Origin: CAYZIC01 sp964478335
GTDB taxonomy: Bacteria; Verrucomicrobiota; Kiritimatiellia; RFP12; DVOR01
Direction of reading: 5' to 3'
DNA: 12,489 nucleotides
Assembly: GCA_964478335.1 (NCBI GenBank)
Contig: CAYZIC010000066.1
Span: forward strand, 1 to 12,489
Shown: one piece after another, positions 1 to 7,602 of the stretch
Layout of the letters: each line of letters opens with the position of its first letter
Position numbering within the stretch: the first letter of the stretch is position 1
Notes under the pieces: model-generated
What the model was told of the DNA's origin: nothing
Databases searched by the model: none
Seen by the model: the letters and a program-made list of their open reading frames with translations, nothing else
Made by a program: the position numbers and the translations under genes

Positions 1-28
1 AAGCCCCGCGGTTAAGCGGGGCTTTTTT
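1..28. terminator. Rho-independent terminator after the GH31 gene, probably bidirectional
   Basis: A 9-bp perfect stem (AAGCCCCGC at 1-9, GCGGGGCTT at 16-24) closes a 6-nt GGTTAA loop. On the plus strand it runs directly into a T6 tract (23-28), so it is a textbook terminator for plus-strand transcription. Read on the minus strand it lies 20 bp beyond the GH31 stop codon and is preceded by A6. Any U tract for that direction would lie outside the window. It is therefore probably shared by two convergent genes. The same 24-nt sequence recurs at 7886-7909. Confidence 0.85.
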
Positions 29-44
29 GTGCAAGGGCGGGGGC

Positions 45-3000
45 TTACTTTTCTGAGCCAGCGCGGAAGAATTTGAGGTCCGTCCAGACGCCGGTGTCAT
101 CGGGGCTGCCGCCAGCCTCTCCGGTCAGGACAAAGCGGATTTGCTTGGTGCCTGCGGGGATGTCGACGTTGATCAACTGTTTGACTTGGGTGCCATTCAT
201 GTTGAGGCGTTCGAAGATTTGCTTCTTGTCAGCGAAGATGCGGAAGGTGACGTGGCCTTTGCCAGCCATGGCCTTTTCCATACCTGCGTGGCCGAGGATC
301 TTCTCCCATGAGCCGTCGTAGTCGTAGACGAGCTCGGTGCCAACTTGAACGGTGATACCCGATTGCCATGGGGTGTCATCGACGATGATTTCGCTTTGCT
401 TGATACCCTTATTCGCGGCGAAGGTGCCGGTGGCCTTGGCGGGCTTGATCTCACTGATGGCCTTGGTTTCGTCGGGCAGGGGCGCAGCCTTGGCATCTTG
501 GTAGATGTCGAGCTCTGCAGCAGAAGCATAGGGGTGCTTATCGCCGTGGGTCGAGGAGAGGAACTTGAATCGCACATAACGGCCCCAGGTGGTGGGGAAG
601 TCGAGGCGAGTCTTTTGGCCATCCTTGAGCTTGCCCTTGAGCGAAGCCTTGAGGACAGGTTTATCACCAAAGGTCGGCGTGCGGCTGACGTAGACCTCAA
701 AGGCATCGACGGTGCCATTGCCCAAGCCGGGACGTGGCATGTAGGCGACGCCGTTGACTGGAGTCAAGCTGGTGATGTCGACATCCACGGTATAGGGGTA
801 GTCTTGGGATTGGCCGCTATTTTTGTTGTAGTTGGAGTGCCAATGGGTATCGGGGTCTTCGTCAAATGCATTATTCGGCGAATTGGCTGATGAATTGGCT
901 TTGACGACAAATGCGGTCTTGTCCAGGTCGTTGGTATTGGTCGGGACTGGATAAGCAGGTGTCGCTGCGATGGGTTGACATTCGTCATAATCCATGGTGA
1001 GGACGAGCTTTTCGCTAACAGGACGGCTGAGGGTCTTGATGTGCACGATACCAAAGCGGTCTTGCTGATCATAATACCAAGCTTGCTTGACATTCTTGTA
1101 GATGGCTTGGGGGTTCTTTGAGGAGAGCTCAACGATCTCTTGTCCATCAACGACGACACTCAAAGGCTTGATGCGAGTATGCACGGTAAATGCGTATTCG
1201 CGGTTAGCCAATTGGCCCTTAAAAGAGCCGATCTGTGGGTTGACGGTGATGGTGATGTCGCCCGCTTGGCCAGCTTTGGGTGCTTGGCAGGTGACCAATT
1301 GGCGAGCAGATTCGCCCTTTTGGTAAGCACGGGTGCAACCGTCGTCCTCGTACCAATCAAATTGACTATTGCCATCTGGATAGATGTCAAAGGTGATGAG
1401 GTCTTTGGGCTTTTGATAGCTGTAGAGCATTTCTGGGTACATCGGGATGATGGCACCAGACTTCACAAAGATCGGCAAGGTATCGAGGGTCACAGGAAAA
1501 GCCTTGATCAAGGTGGGGCCTTGAATGCGATTGCCGCTGTTGTAGTCGATCCAGGTGCCTTCAGGGAAGTAGATACCATCGCCACGACGCCAGCCTTTGT
1601 TGGCTTTCATCGAGTTGTAGACCGGTGCCACGAGGAAGTCGTCGCCCAACATGAATTGGTAACGCGTCTCCTTACCCCAGGTGTAACGGTCATTGGGGTA
1701 ATTCCAGAGCATGGGGCGCACGATTGGTGCACCTGTATCCCAGGCTTCACGGCAATAGGTGTAGTGGTAGGGTGTCAAGCGCATCTTGTGCTTGAGGGCA
1801 TCACGAATGATGCTCAAGTAGGGCTCTTGGTAAGACCAGGGGCCTTTATTGACGTGGCTCCAGCCATTCATCACATACATCGCAGGCGTAAAGCATTTCC
1901 ACTGGAGGTCACGGGTGTAGGACTCTGGAGAGCCGCCAAAGATGCCATCGATATCGGTCGTGGCGTAGGCTTGACCAGACATACCCGAACCAGTGAGCGT
2001 GGGGATGTGGTAACGGATCAAATCCCAGCTACCATATTGGTCGCCAGTCCAGCAGATGCCATAGCGCTGCGTACCTGCCCAACCTTGGACAGTCCAGACA
2101 AAGGCACGAGCATCGCTATTATCCTCAATGCCGTCTGCTGCGATCTTATTGCAATTGAGGCCATGCTGATAAGCAGGACCAGACCAGGCGACGTCGATCT
2201 TTTGAACGCGTGTGCCAGCGGTGCCGACTTCCCACTTGATGCGGTCGAGGGCGCCTTCTGTCCAGAGGCCAGTGTAGAAACCGAGGCCGTCGAGGGCTTT
2301 GACGACGTGGTCGAGCTGCATGTGACCGCAGCCGTAGCCGTCATTGACCAGGAGCCAGCCGCCAGGCATATCGTGCTCGCGATACTTCTCTGCCACGCGT
2401 GCGATGACATCGGGGGTGATCTCTTTATAGGATTTGTCTTCGTTTTGTGCGGGGTGCTTGGTATCTTTGTCACGGGTCATGTAAGCATCGGCATCGCCCA
2501 ATTCGAGCCCCCAGATGGGGATAAAGTTGGGGCGGCCTGTCATCTGCGTGTACAGGTCAAGCGTACGCTTAAAATTACCTCCGACGAAATAAAAGGCATC
2601 AAAGCGGTTCTCTTTGTGCAACAGGGTGGTCGTTGCGTCTTGAGTAAAGTCGTAGACACCCTGAGAGAAGGTATGGCGTAAAACGCCGTATCCCTTGTTG
2701 CTCAGATAAAAAGGAGCCGGATTGGGGTGGCCGCCTTCATCCCAGTTGCCATCTGCACGAATGTCAATCTTGGTGCCCTTGTGAGAGAAGTAGCCATTTT
2801 GCTGGCCGCCACCATAGAAAAATTCATTCTTATCGGTGTGGAGCGTCTGGACACTCTTGTCGCCAGCGAGCGAGATTGGCTTGGCTTCCTTAAAGTAAGG
2901 GATGCCATTTTTGCTCTTGAGGGTAAAGGTACAATCGGCCTTATTGAGGTGCAAGACCAAAGCGCGCGTGGTAAAGGTATACTCGGTATCGGTTTCCGCA

Positions 3001-3341
3001 AAGGTCACACGATCGGGGGATTCCTTAAAAGGCACAAGGATTTGCGCCTTAGCGGGGTCATTGCGAGGGTCATCGTAGGATACGGTGTATTCGCCAGCCT
3101 TTTTACCAGCGATCTTGCGACCCGCTTGAATACGAAAGATCTCCGCCGAGTAGAAACGGATCGAGAGCTCGACATCGCTCTTGGTTTGGATCGTGAATAT
3201 CTTGGCGATGCCACTCTCAGGGACCATCTTGACGACAGCACCAGGGGTAACCTCTGTTTTAGGCAATGTGACCTTGATTGCATCTGCAGCCATCACACTG
3301 CTCAGCATCATGAGAGATGCGATGAATAGACTTTGTTTCAT
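45..3341 (-). CDS. Secreted GH31 glycoside hydrolase with F5/8C and NPCBM-like modules (candidate alpha-N-acetylgalactosaminidase)
   Basis: This 1098-aa protein is predicted to cleave alpha-linked sugars outside the cytoplasm. Residues 1-18/19 form a signal peptide (short basic start, hydrophobic core, V-M-A cleavage site). About 20-255 is the GH31 N-terminal beta-sandwich and 270-540 the catalytic barrel. About 540-790 holds the C-terminal beta-sandwiches, including a DUF5110-like stretch near 645-690. About 800-950 resembles an F5/8 type C (CBM32-like) module, and 975-1095 an NPCBM-like module containing DDTPW and GVWTDLKFF. The expected nucleophile is D383 in KIDVAW and the acid/base D434 in WTGDQ. 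The usual GH31 D-x-N-E nucleophile motif is absent. From memory of the family, this active-site context (EDNSDAR, WAGTQRY, GSG-SGQAYAT-D-DGIFGG) fits the GH31 alpha-N-acetylgalactosaminidase group better than alpha-glucosidases or alpha-xylosidases. Activity is inferred; GH31 membership is secure. The ATG has a TAAGGAG site 5 nt upstream. It is the last gene of the unit, 9 bp after the 155-aa gene. Confidence 0.93.
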   Translation of the reverse strand: MKQSLFIASLMMLSSVMAADAIKVTLPKTEVTPGAVVKMVPESGIAKIFTIQTKSDVELSIRFYSAEIFRIQAGRKIAGKKAGEYTVSYDDPRNDPAKAQILVPFKESPDRVTFAETDTEYTFTTRALVLHLNKADCTFTLKSKNGIPYFKEAKPISLAGDKSVQTLHTDKNEFFYGGGQQNGYFSHKGTKIDIRADGNWDEGGHPNPAPFYLSNKGYGVLRHTFSQGVYDFTQDATTTLLHKENRFDAFYFVGGNFKRTLDLYTQMTGRPNFIPIWGLELGDADAYMTRDKDTKHPAQNEDKSYKEITPDVIARVAEKYREHDMPGGWLLVNDGYGCGHMQLDHVVKALDGLGFYTGLWTEGALDRIKWEVGTAGTRVQKIDVAWSGPAYQHGLNCNKIAADGIEDNSDARAFVWTVQGWAGTQRYGICWTGDQYGSWDLIRYHIPTLTGSGMSGQAYATTDIDGIFGGSPESYTRDLQWKCFTPAMYVMNGWSHVNKGPWSYQEPYLSIIRDALKHKMRLTPYHYTYCREAWDTGAPIVRPMLWNYPNDRYTWGKETRYQFMLGDDFLVAPVYNSMKANKGWRRGDGIYFPEGTWIDYNSGNRIQGPTLIKAFPVTLDTLPIFVKSGAIIPMYPEMLYSYQKPKDLITFDIYPDGNSQFDWYEDDGCTRAYQKGESARQLVTCQAPKAGQAGDITITVNPQIGSFKGQLANREYAFTVHTRIKPLSVVVDGQEIVELSSKNPQAIYKNVKQAWYYDQQDRFGIVHIKTLSRPVSEKLVLTMDYDECQPIAATPAYPVPTNTNDLDKTAFVVKANSSANSPNNAFDEDPDTHWHSNYNKNSGQSQDYPYTVDVDITSLTPVNGVAYMPRPGLGNGTVDAFEVYVSRTPTFGDKPVLKASLKGKLKDGQKTRLDFPTTWGRYVRFKFLSSTHGDKHPYASAAELDIYQDAKAAPLPDETKAISEIKPAKATGTFAANKGIKQSEIIVDDTPWQSGITVQVGTELVYDYDGSWEKILGHAGMEKAMAGKGHVTFRIFADKKQIFERLNMNGTQVKQLINVDIPAGTKQIRFVLTGEAGGSPDDTGVWTDLKFFRAGSEK

Positions 3342-3346
3342 AGAGG

Positions 3347-3353
3347 CTCCTTA
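3347..3353 (-). promoter_or_regulatory. Ribosome binding site of the GH31 gene, overlapping the upstream stop codon
   Basis: TAAGGAG lies 5 nt before the GH31 ATG. Its TAA is the stop codon of the preceding 155-aa gene, so termination of one gene occurs on the Shine-Dalgarno sequence of the next. This supports translational coupling and fixes the GH31 start. A similar TAAGGAA (3824-3830) precedes the 155-aa gene with 6 nt between AAGGA and ATG. Confidence 0.8.
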
Positions 3354-3818
3354 GTCCAATTCGAGCGTCAAGAGACCAGGCTCGATAGAAAGTGTATTGA
3401 GGTTACCATTCACGATGAGGCCTTTCATCGCAGCGAGTTGTTTTAATTCGATTGTGAGGGTGTCACCCTCGACAGTCATGCCAGGCTTGCCAGCAATGGC
3501 TTGGGCGAGTTGCCCCATGAGCGCAGTCGCTGCGGTATTGCCCCCCATCATCGCCATGGATACCTTCGCGAGGCGAATAGCCAATGCGGTGCCATCATTG
3601 GCGGGCTTGAGCTCGATTTGAGCCTCGACTGGCACAGGCAAAAAGCCCATCGCAAACTTACACTTAAAGCAAATCATTCCGGGTTTGAAGACGATTGTGG
3701 GATCTTTCACCTTTTTGAGCTGTTCGGCGGCTTCGGGGGGCATGCGCTGGAGACCATTGATGAGCGCATCTGAGACTTCTTTTTCGGTGACTGAGAAACA
3801 GATCTTATTGATAATCAT
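3351..3818 (-). CDS. Hypothetical protein, 155 aa
   Basis: I do not recognise this protein. It has no signal peptide or clear membrane segment, so it is probably cytoplasmic. A short alpha-type N-terminus (about 12-38, rich in E, K, A) is followed by amphipathic beta-like strands (about 41-88 and 113-155) around an Ala/Met-rich probable helix (about 88-112). There are three cysteines, two of them as C50-x2-C53 (CFKC), which could be redox-active or bind metal with a partner, although no second CxxC is present. The alternating strand pattern and repeated L-T-I-E-L / L-T-L-E-L strands are loosely like DUF2993 (LmeA-like, lipid-binding) proteins; this is a weak impression only. The ATG has a good AAGGA site 6 nt upstream. 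It lies 23 bp after the M16 peptidase and 9 bp before GH31, so it is almost certainly co-transcribed and real. Confidence 0.8.
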   Translation of the reverse strand: MIINKICFSVTEKEVSDALINGLQRMPPEAAEQLKKVKDPTIVFKPGMICFKCKFAMGFLPVPVEAQIELKPANDGTALAIRLAKVSMAMMGGNTAATALMGQLAQAIAGKPGMTVEGDTLTIELKQLAAMKGLIVNGNLNTLSIEPGLLTLELD

Positions 3819-3841
3819 AAGTTTTCCTTATTGTTGTTTAT

Positions 3842-5110
3842 TTAAGAGATGAGCGAACGCCACTTCTCCTCTGAGACGGCGTCGTGTTGTGGGGAAACAA
3901 TCGACAGCGATGCCGACTGCGGTGTAAATTGTTGGGCGAGCTCGGAGATCTCCTGCGGTGTGACCGCTCGATAAGCAGCAATCATCTCTGCTGGAGAAAG
4001 CTCGGTTGGCAAGAGAAGCATGTTACGCACGGCCCATGAGAGGGGGTTGCGCTCTAGGCGCAAACGTAACGAGCCTGCCAAGTAGTCCGTGGTACGCTTG
4101 AGCTCAGCGCGTGATGGCGCTTTGCTGGCAAGCAATTGGACCTCATTAAAGATTGCCTTGGCGCCAGCAAAGGCGCGCTTAGGATCGCACCCTGCATAGA
4201 CTGTCCAGGCACCAGCATCGGCATAAGCAGAATTGCCCGCTGCAATGCTGTAGCAGAGGCCGCGCTTTTCGCGGAGCTTTTGAAAGAGCCTCGAGCTCAT
4301 ATTCTCCCCCATGAGACAGCTCATGGTCTCGATGATGGGGCGCTGCTCATCGCGATAGCCGAGGTTACGCCAGCCAAGTGACAGATGGGTCTGATTGATG
4401 GCCTTTTGCTGCAGGTTAAAATGACCCTGGGGCACAACGCGCGCGTAGGGCTCTGGAGCACGCAGAGGGGCTGCAGGCAGATGCCCAGTCGCCTTAACCA
4501 CCCATTTGACGCACTGGTCATGGTCGACCTTGCCATAAAAGGCAAAGACCGTGGCGCCAGTCGTGTAAAAGGCATTACGATAGGAGACAATTGCCTCACG
4601 CGAGATGGACTGAATGACCTGACGGCGCCCCAAGATCGGGCGGCCAATCGGATGGCCTTCCCACAAGAGTGCCTCAAGATTTTCTTGAGAGACGACATCC
4701 GGGCGATCGGCGTAGAGATTAAACTCCTCCAAGACGACCGCGCGCTCTCGATCCATCTCTGTTTCATCAAAGAGGGCATTGTAATACATATCCGAGAGCA
4801 CGTCAAAGGCCACCTTGGCCTTTTCGTAGGGCACAGTTGCATAGTAGCAGGTGAGCTCGTTACCTGTAAAGGCATTCATCTCACCACCTTGGCTCTCGAT
4901 CGCTTGAGAGATTTTGATTGCCGAGCGCTTGGGCGTGCCCTTAAAGAGCAAGTGCTCTATAAAATGGCTCGCACCAGCGAGTTCATCAGACTCATAACGA
5001 CTCCCCACCTTAGCCCAAATAGCAACACGAGCCGATTCAAGCATCGGCTGAGCCAACGAAACCACACGGATTCCATTGGGCAAAGTCGTCGTCTGGAGGC
5101 GTGTTAGCAT
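3842..5110 (-). CDS. M16 family (pitrilysin/processing peptidase-like) zinc metallopeptidase
   Basis: This 422-aa protein is a single-polypeptide M16B-type peptidase of the usual bacterial length. The inverted zinc motif HxxEH is intact: H49-F-I-E52-H53, with E52 as catalytic base. The third zinc ligand is E129 in VVLEEF, 76 residues after H53 as expected. The second, non-catalytic half begins around 220 and contains the conserved REKRGLCYS segment (281-288, R283 and Y287) used for substrate binding. There is no signal peptide, so it should act in the cytoplasm on peptides or small protein substrates; the natural substrate is unknown. The ATG at 5110 overlaps the end of hisA by 7 nt and has GAGG 7 nt upstream, which suggests translational coupling to hisA. 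Nothing in the sequence ties it functionally to histidine synthesis. Confidence 0.95.
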   Translation of the reverse strand: MLTRLQTTTLPNGIRVVSLAQPMLESARVAIWAKVGSRYESDELAGASHFIEHLLFKGTPKRSAIKISQAIESQGGEMNAFTGNELTCYYATVPYEKAKVAFDVLSDMYYNALFDETEMDRERAVVLEEFNLYADRPDVVSQENLEALLWEGHPIGRPILGRRQVIQSISREAIVSYRNAFYTTGATVFAFYGKVDHDQCVKWVVKATGHLPAAPLRAPEPYARVVPQGHFNLQQKAINQTHLSLGWRNLGYRDEQRPIIETMSCLMGENMSSRLFQKLREKRGLCYSIAAGNSAYADAGAWTVYAGCDPKRAFAGAKAIFNEVQLLASKAPSRAELKRTTDYLAGSLRLRLERNPLSWAVRNMLLLPTELSPAEMIAAYRAVTPQEISELAQQFTPQSASLSIVSPQHDAVSEEKWRSLIS

Positions 5111-5832
5111 TGCGTCGCCTCAATCATCGCAGCCAACGTGGTGGTCTTTTCGTACAAAGCCTTGCCGACAATTGCGCCATAGAGATTAGGACGAGCCAAA
5201 GCCACCAGCGCACGCACATGCTCCGGCAAAGAGACCCCACCAGATGCCGTAATCTTGACCGAGGGGACAGCGTCGCACATTTCTGCCATCGCCGGGATAT
5301 TGGTACCAGCGAGCATACCATCAGTCGCCGTATCGGTGTAAATAATCGATTGCACGCCCAGATCGGCCACCTCTTTAGCAAGGTCGACCGCACGCACTTG
5401 GGAGGTTTCCACCCAGCCACGCGTTTGCACAAATCCCCCACGCGCATCAATGCCCACCGCGATACGGCTACCATATTTTGCGAGCCAGCGCTTGAGCGAG
5501 GATTTATCCTCAATGGCACTGGTGCCGATAATCGCACGCGCCACACCAGCCTCCATGATTGCATCGATCGCAGCATCCGTGCGCAGACCTCCACCGACCT
5601 CAATGGTCATGCCAGTCTGCTGAATAATCTGCGCGATTAAGCCAGCATGCTTGGGCATCCCGTGAAACGCCCCATCCAGGTCTACAATATGCAAATCACT
5701 CGCACCACCAGCACAAAACTCCGCCGCTTGGGCTATCGGGTTATCATGGTAGACGGTGCGTTCATTCGCCAAACCCTGCTTCAGACGCACACAGCAATTA
5801 TCCATCAAATCGATTGCGGGTAAAATAATCAT
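5104..5832 (-). CDS. hisA: Phosphoribosylformimino-5-aminoimidazole carboxamide ribotide isomerase (ProFAR isomerase)
   Basis: HisA carries out the Amadori-type isomerisation of ProFAR to PRFAR, the fourth step of histidine synthesis, as a cytoplasmic (beta/alpha)8 barrel. From the chosen start the protein is 242 aa, normal for the family. The opening strand MIILPAIDL carries catalytic D8, and VGIDARGG carries the second catalytic aspartate, D129. The two half-barrel phosphate-binding segments are visible around 80-82 (VGGGLR) and 198-200 (SGGV), and YTDTATDGML (165-174) is typical of HisA rather than HisF. I chose the ATG at 5832 because homologs begin at this strand. A TTG at 5862 in the same frame would add 10 residues and has no Shine-Dalgarno sequence. 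The gene lies 48 bp after hisB and overlaps the peptidase gene by 7 nt. Confidence 0.96.
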   Translation of the reverse strand: MIILPAIDLMDNCCVRLKQGLANERTVYHDNPIAQAAEFCAGGASDLHIVDLDGAFHGMPKHAGLIAQIIQQTGMTIEVGGGLRTDAAIDAIMEAGVARAIIGTSAIEDKSSLKRWLAKYGSRIAVGIDARGGFVQTRGWVETSQVRAVDLAKEVADLGVQSIIYTDTATDGMLAGTNIPAMAEMCDAVPSVKITASGGVSLPEHVRALVALARPNLYGAIVGKALYEKTTTLAAMIEATQC

Positions 5833-5850
5833 CGTATCAAAACTTTCTAA

Positions 5851-5877
5851 AATCACAGTCAAGAATCATTGTCAAGA
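5851..5877 (-). repeat. 13-bp imperfect tandem direct repeat in the hisB-hisA gap
   Basis: On the minus strand TCTTGACAATGATT (5864-5877) is followed in tandem by TCTTGACTGTGATT (5851-5864). The period is 13 bp and only two positions differ. Each copy contains a TTGACA/TTGACT word that matches a sigma70 -35 box, but the -10 candidates at the right distance (TTTTAG and TGATAC) are poor. It could be an internal promoter, a regulator site or a chance duplication. Confidence 0.45.
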
Positions 5878-5880
5878 GGC

Positions 5881-6465
5881 CTAGATGACCCCTTTGCTCG
5901 AGGGCAAGCGATGGTCACGAGGATCAGCCTCGACCGCCATACGTAGTGCTCGCGCCAACCCCTTAAAGACCGCCTCATAAGCGTGGTGGACTTCTCTGCC
6001 GTAAACCTGATTGACATGGAGATTCATGCGCGCCTCGACAACCAAACTACGAGCGAATTCCTCAAGCAGCTGCACGTCAAAGTCCCGAATGTGACGCTCT
6101 GGGTGGGAGATATTCCATACCAAATAGGGGCGTCCACCCAAGTCCACAGCGACATCGGCGCGCGTCTCATCCATCGGCAAAATCATAAAGCCGTAGCGAC
6201 GAATGCCCTTACGGTCACCAAGTGCCTGATTAAGGCATTGCCCAATGACCAAGCCAACATCCTCGACTGTGTGGTGGTAGTCGACATGGGTATCCCCCTT
6301 GCAGAAGACCTTGAGGTCGATCAAAGAATGCCTCGAAAAGAGCTCCAGCATATGGTCAAAAAAGCCAACCCCGGTATTAATCTCATAGACTCCAGTGCCA
6401 TCCAAATTCAAGGCAACCTCAATTTGCGTTTCGCGCGTTTCGCGCGTGCAAGATGCTTCTCTCAT
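5881..6465 (-). CDS. hisB: Imidazoleglycerol-phosphate dehydratase
   Basis: HisB dehydrates imidazole glycerol phosphate to imidazole acetol phosphate, the sixth step of histidine synthesis; it is a manganese enzyme that forms a 24-mer. The 194-aa length fits the monofunctional form, with no phosphatase domain fused. The two duplicated metal-binding motifs are intact: DYHHTVED (H64, H65, E68) and EVHHAYEA (H160, H161, E164). FFDHMLELFSRH (35-46) and the C-terminal LPSSKG are also typical. I chose the ATG at 6465 because AAAGGA lies 7 nt upstream and the family usually starts just before this RETRETQIEVALNLDG strand. An in-frame ATG at 6507 would overlap the end of hisC by 20 nt and add 14 residues with no family support. 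The gap to hisC is 22 bp, so this is the second gene of the operon. Confidence 0.97.
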   Translation of the reverse strand: MREASCTRETRETQIEVALNLDGTGVYEINTGVGFFDHMLELFSRHSLIDLKVFCKGDTHVDYHHTVEDVGLVIGQCLNQALGDRKGIRRYGFMILPMDETRADVAVDLGGRPYLVWNISHPERHIRDFDVQLLEEFARSLVVEARMNLHVNQVYGREVHHAYEAVFKGLARALRMAVEADPRDHRLPSSKGVI

Positions 6466-6472
6466 AAAAAAA

Positions 6473-6478
6473 TCCTTT
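6473..6478 (-). promoter_or_regulatory. Ribosome binding site deciding the hisB start
   Basis: AAAGGA stands 7 nt before the ATG at 6465, within the 22-bp hisC-hisB gap. The alternative ATG at 6507 lies inside the hisC 3' end, so this site supports the shorter 194-aa HisB. Confidence 0.75.
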
Positions 6479-6487
6479 GTGTTAGTA

Positions 6488-7537
6488 CTAGCGAGCGTGC
6501 TCGACATTTAGAGCGGTTAACAGGGCATCCATCTGCGCATCGGTGCCCATGGTAATGCGCAAATAATCCCCCGTCAGCGGACCAGGGAAATAGCGCACAT
6601 AGAGGTGCAAATCATGCAAGTGCTTAAAGAGCGCAGCCGTATCGCCCTGGGGCGGTTTGGCAAAGAGGAAATTCGCAGCCGACGGCACGATCTGCCATCC
6701 CGCCCGAGCAAGCGCATCTGCCACCCACGTGCGCGTCGCCACAATCTTGTCGACATTCGCGCGCATATGAGCTTGATCTTGCAAAGCCGCCAAACCCACC
6801 ACCTGCGCCAAGGCATCCATATTATAGGAATCCTTAATCTTGTAGAGCGCCTCAATCAAATGGGCAGGTCCCACCGCATAACCAAAGCGCACCCCCGCCA
6901 AAGAATAAGACTTCGAGAGCGTGCGCATCACCAAAACATTCTTCGCAGCAGGATCCGTCGCCAAATCCATACAGGTAAAGGGCGCAAAGTCGGCATACGC
7001 CTCATCGATCACCACCAAACCATGGAAACGTTCACAAAAACCAGCCACAGCCTCAAAACCCGTTTGTAGCCCCGTCGGCGCATTAGGATTGGTCAACAAA
7101 AAGAGATCCGACCAATCAGCAGGCGGCTCCTGCCAAGTAAAGTCCTCTGCCAACGGATACGGCTTCACCACCGCATCACGAATCTCAGCCAAGACAGAAT
7201 AGAGCGAATAAGTCGGCTCCTGATAGCCAACCGTCCCACCAGCCTCAACAAAAGCACGCGTGATCAACGCCAAAACTTCGTCCGAACCATTCCCCACAAA
7301 GACCTGCTCGACCGAGCAACCATTGAGCGCAGCGATCTCCTCACGCACCCGCATAAAGAGCGGATCCGGGTACAGACGCAACTGCTGATAGTCAAATTGC
7401 TGCAAAGCCTCACCGACATGGGGGGTCGGAGGATAAGGATTCTCATTCGTATTGAGCTTAATCATCCCTGCAAAGTGGGGTTGTTCGCCTGGCGTATAAC
7501 CAGACAATCGGTCAACATGTCTACAAATCAAAGCCAT
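6488..7537 (-). CDS. hisC: Histidinol-phosphate aminotransferase
   Basis: HisC transfers the amino group from glutamate to imidazole acetol phosphate, giving L-histidinol phosphate, as a PLP-dependent fold-type I dimer in the cytoplasm. The 349-aa length is normal. Visible family marks are KLNTNENPY (27-35), GNGSDE for PLP phosphate binding (82-87), TNPNAPTG (149-156, N152 near the cofactor), VIDEAYADF (176-184, D178 and Y181), the Schiff-base lysine K209 in TLSKSYSLAG, and R217 in GVRFGYAVG. LRITMG (326-331) contains the substrate carboxylate/phosphate arginine region. The ATG at 7537 has TAGGTG 5 nt upstream and a well-placed promoter further up, so this is the first gene of the six-gene unit. 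Some HisC-like enzymes act on aromatic amino acids, but placement next to hisB and hisA favours histidinol phosphate. Confidence 0.97.
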   Translation of the reverse strand: MALICRHVDRLSGYTPGEQPHFAGMIKLNTNENPYPPTPHVGEALQQFDYQQLRLYPDPLFMRVREEIAALNGCSVEQVFVGNGSDEVLALITRAFVEAGGTVGYQEPTYSLYSVLAEIRDAVVKPYPLAEDFTWQEPPADWSDLFLLTNPNAPTGLQTGFEAVAGFCERFHGLVVIDEAYADFAPFTCMDLATDPAAKNVLVMRTLSKSYSLAGVRFGYAVGPAHLIEALYKIKDSYNMDALAQVVGLAALQDQAHMRANVDKIVATRTWVADALARAGWQIVPSAANFLFAKPPQGDTAALFKHLHDLHLYVRYFPGPLTGDYLRITMGTDAQMDALLTALNVEHAR

Positions 7538-7563
7538 ACAAGCACCTATAAAATAGACGATTC

Positions 7564-7589
7564 AAAAAATCAGAAGGGGTCACCCATTC
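7564..7589 (-). promoter_or_regulatory. Terminator-like hairpin with T6 in the hisC leader (possible attenuator)
   Basis: In the minus-strand leader, GAATGGG (7583-7589) can pair with CCCCTTC (7573-7579) around a TGA loop. This gives six pairs and one T/C mismatch, followed after TGA by T6 (7564-7569). It lies about 7 nt downstream of the predicted transcription start and 26 bp before the hisC ATG. The stem is weak for a terminator. No leader peptide with a run of histidine codons is visible, and I see no T-box, so its regulatory role is speculative. Confidence 0.35.
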
Positions 7590-7602
7590 CAAAAACTTCA
7601 CC

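Noticed and set aside
1140..2681. A 513-codon open frame on the plus strand, antisense to GH31
   Set aside because: It lies wholly inside the GH31 gene, whose minus-strand frame is fully supported by domains and motifs. The translated product shows no recognisable motif, and long antisense frames are expected in GC-rich coding DNA.
5833..5862. Longer HisA starting at a TTG at 5862
   Set aside because: The ten extra residues are not family-like and no Shine-Dalgarno sequence precedes the TTG. The ATG at 5832 begins exactly at the conserved MIILPAIDL strand.
6428..6445. Perfect 9-bp tandem duplication (gtttcgcgc twice) near the hisB start
   Set aside because: It encodes RETRET, which matches the usual R-K-T-K-E-T type N-terminus of HisB, so normal protein sequence explains it.
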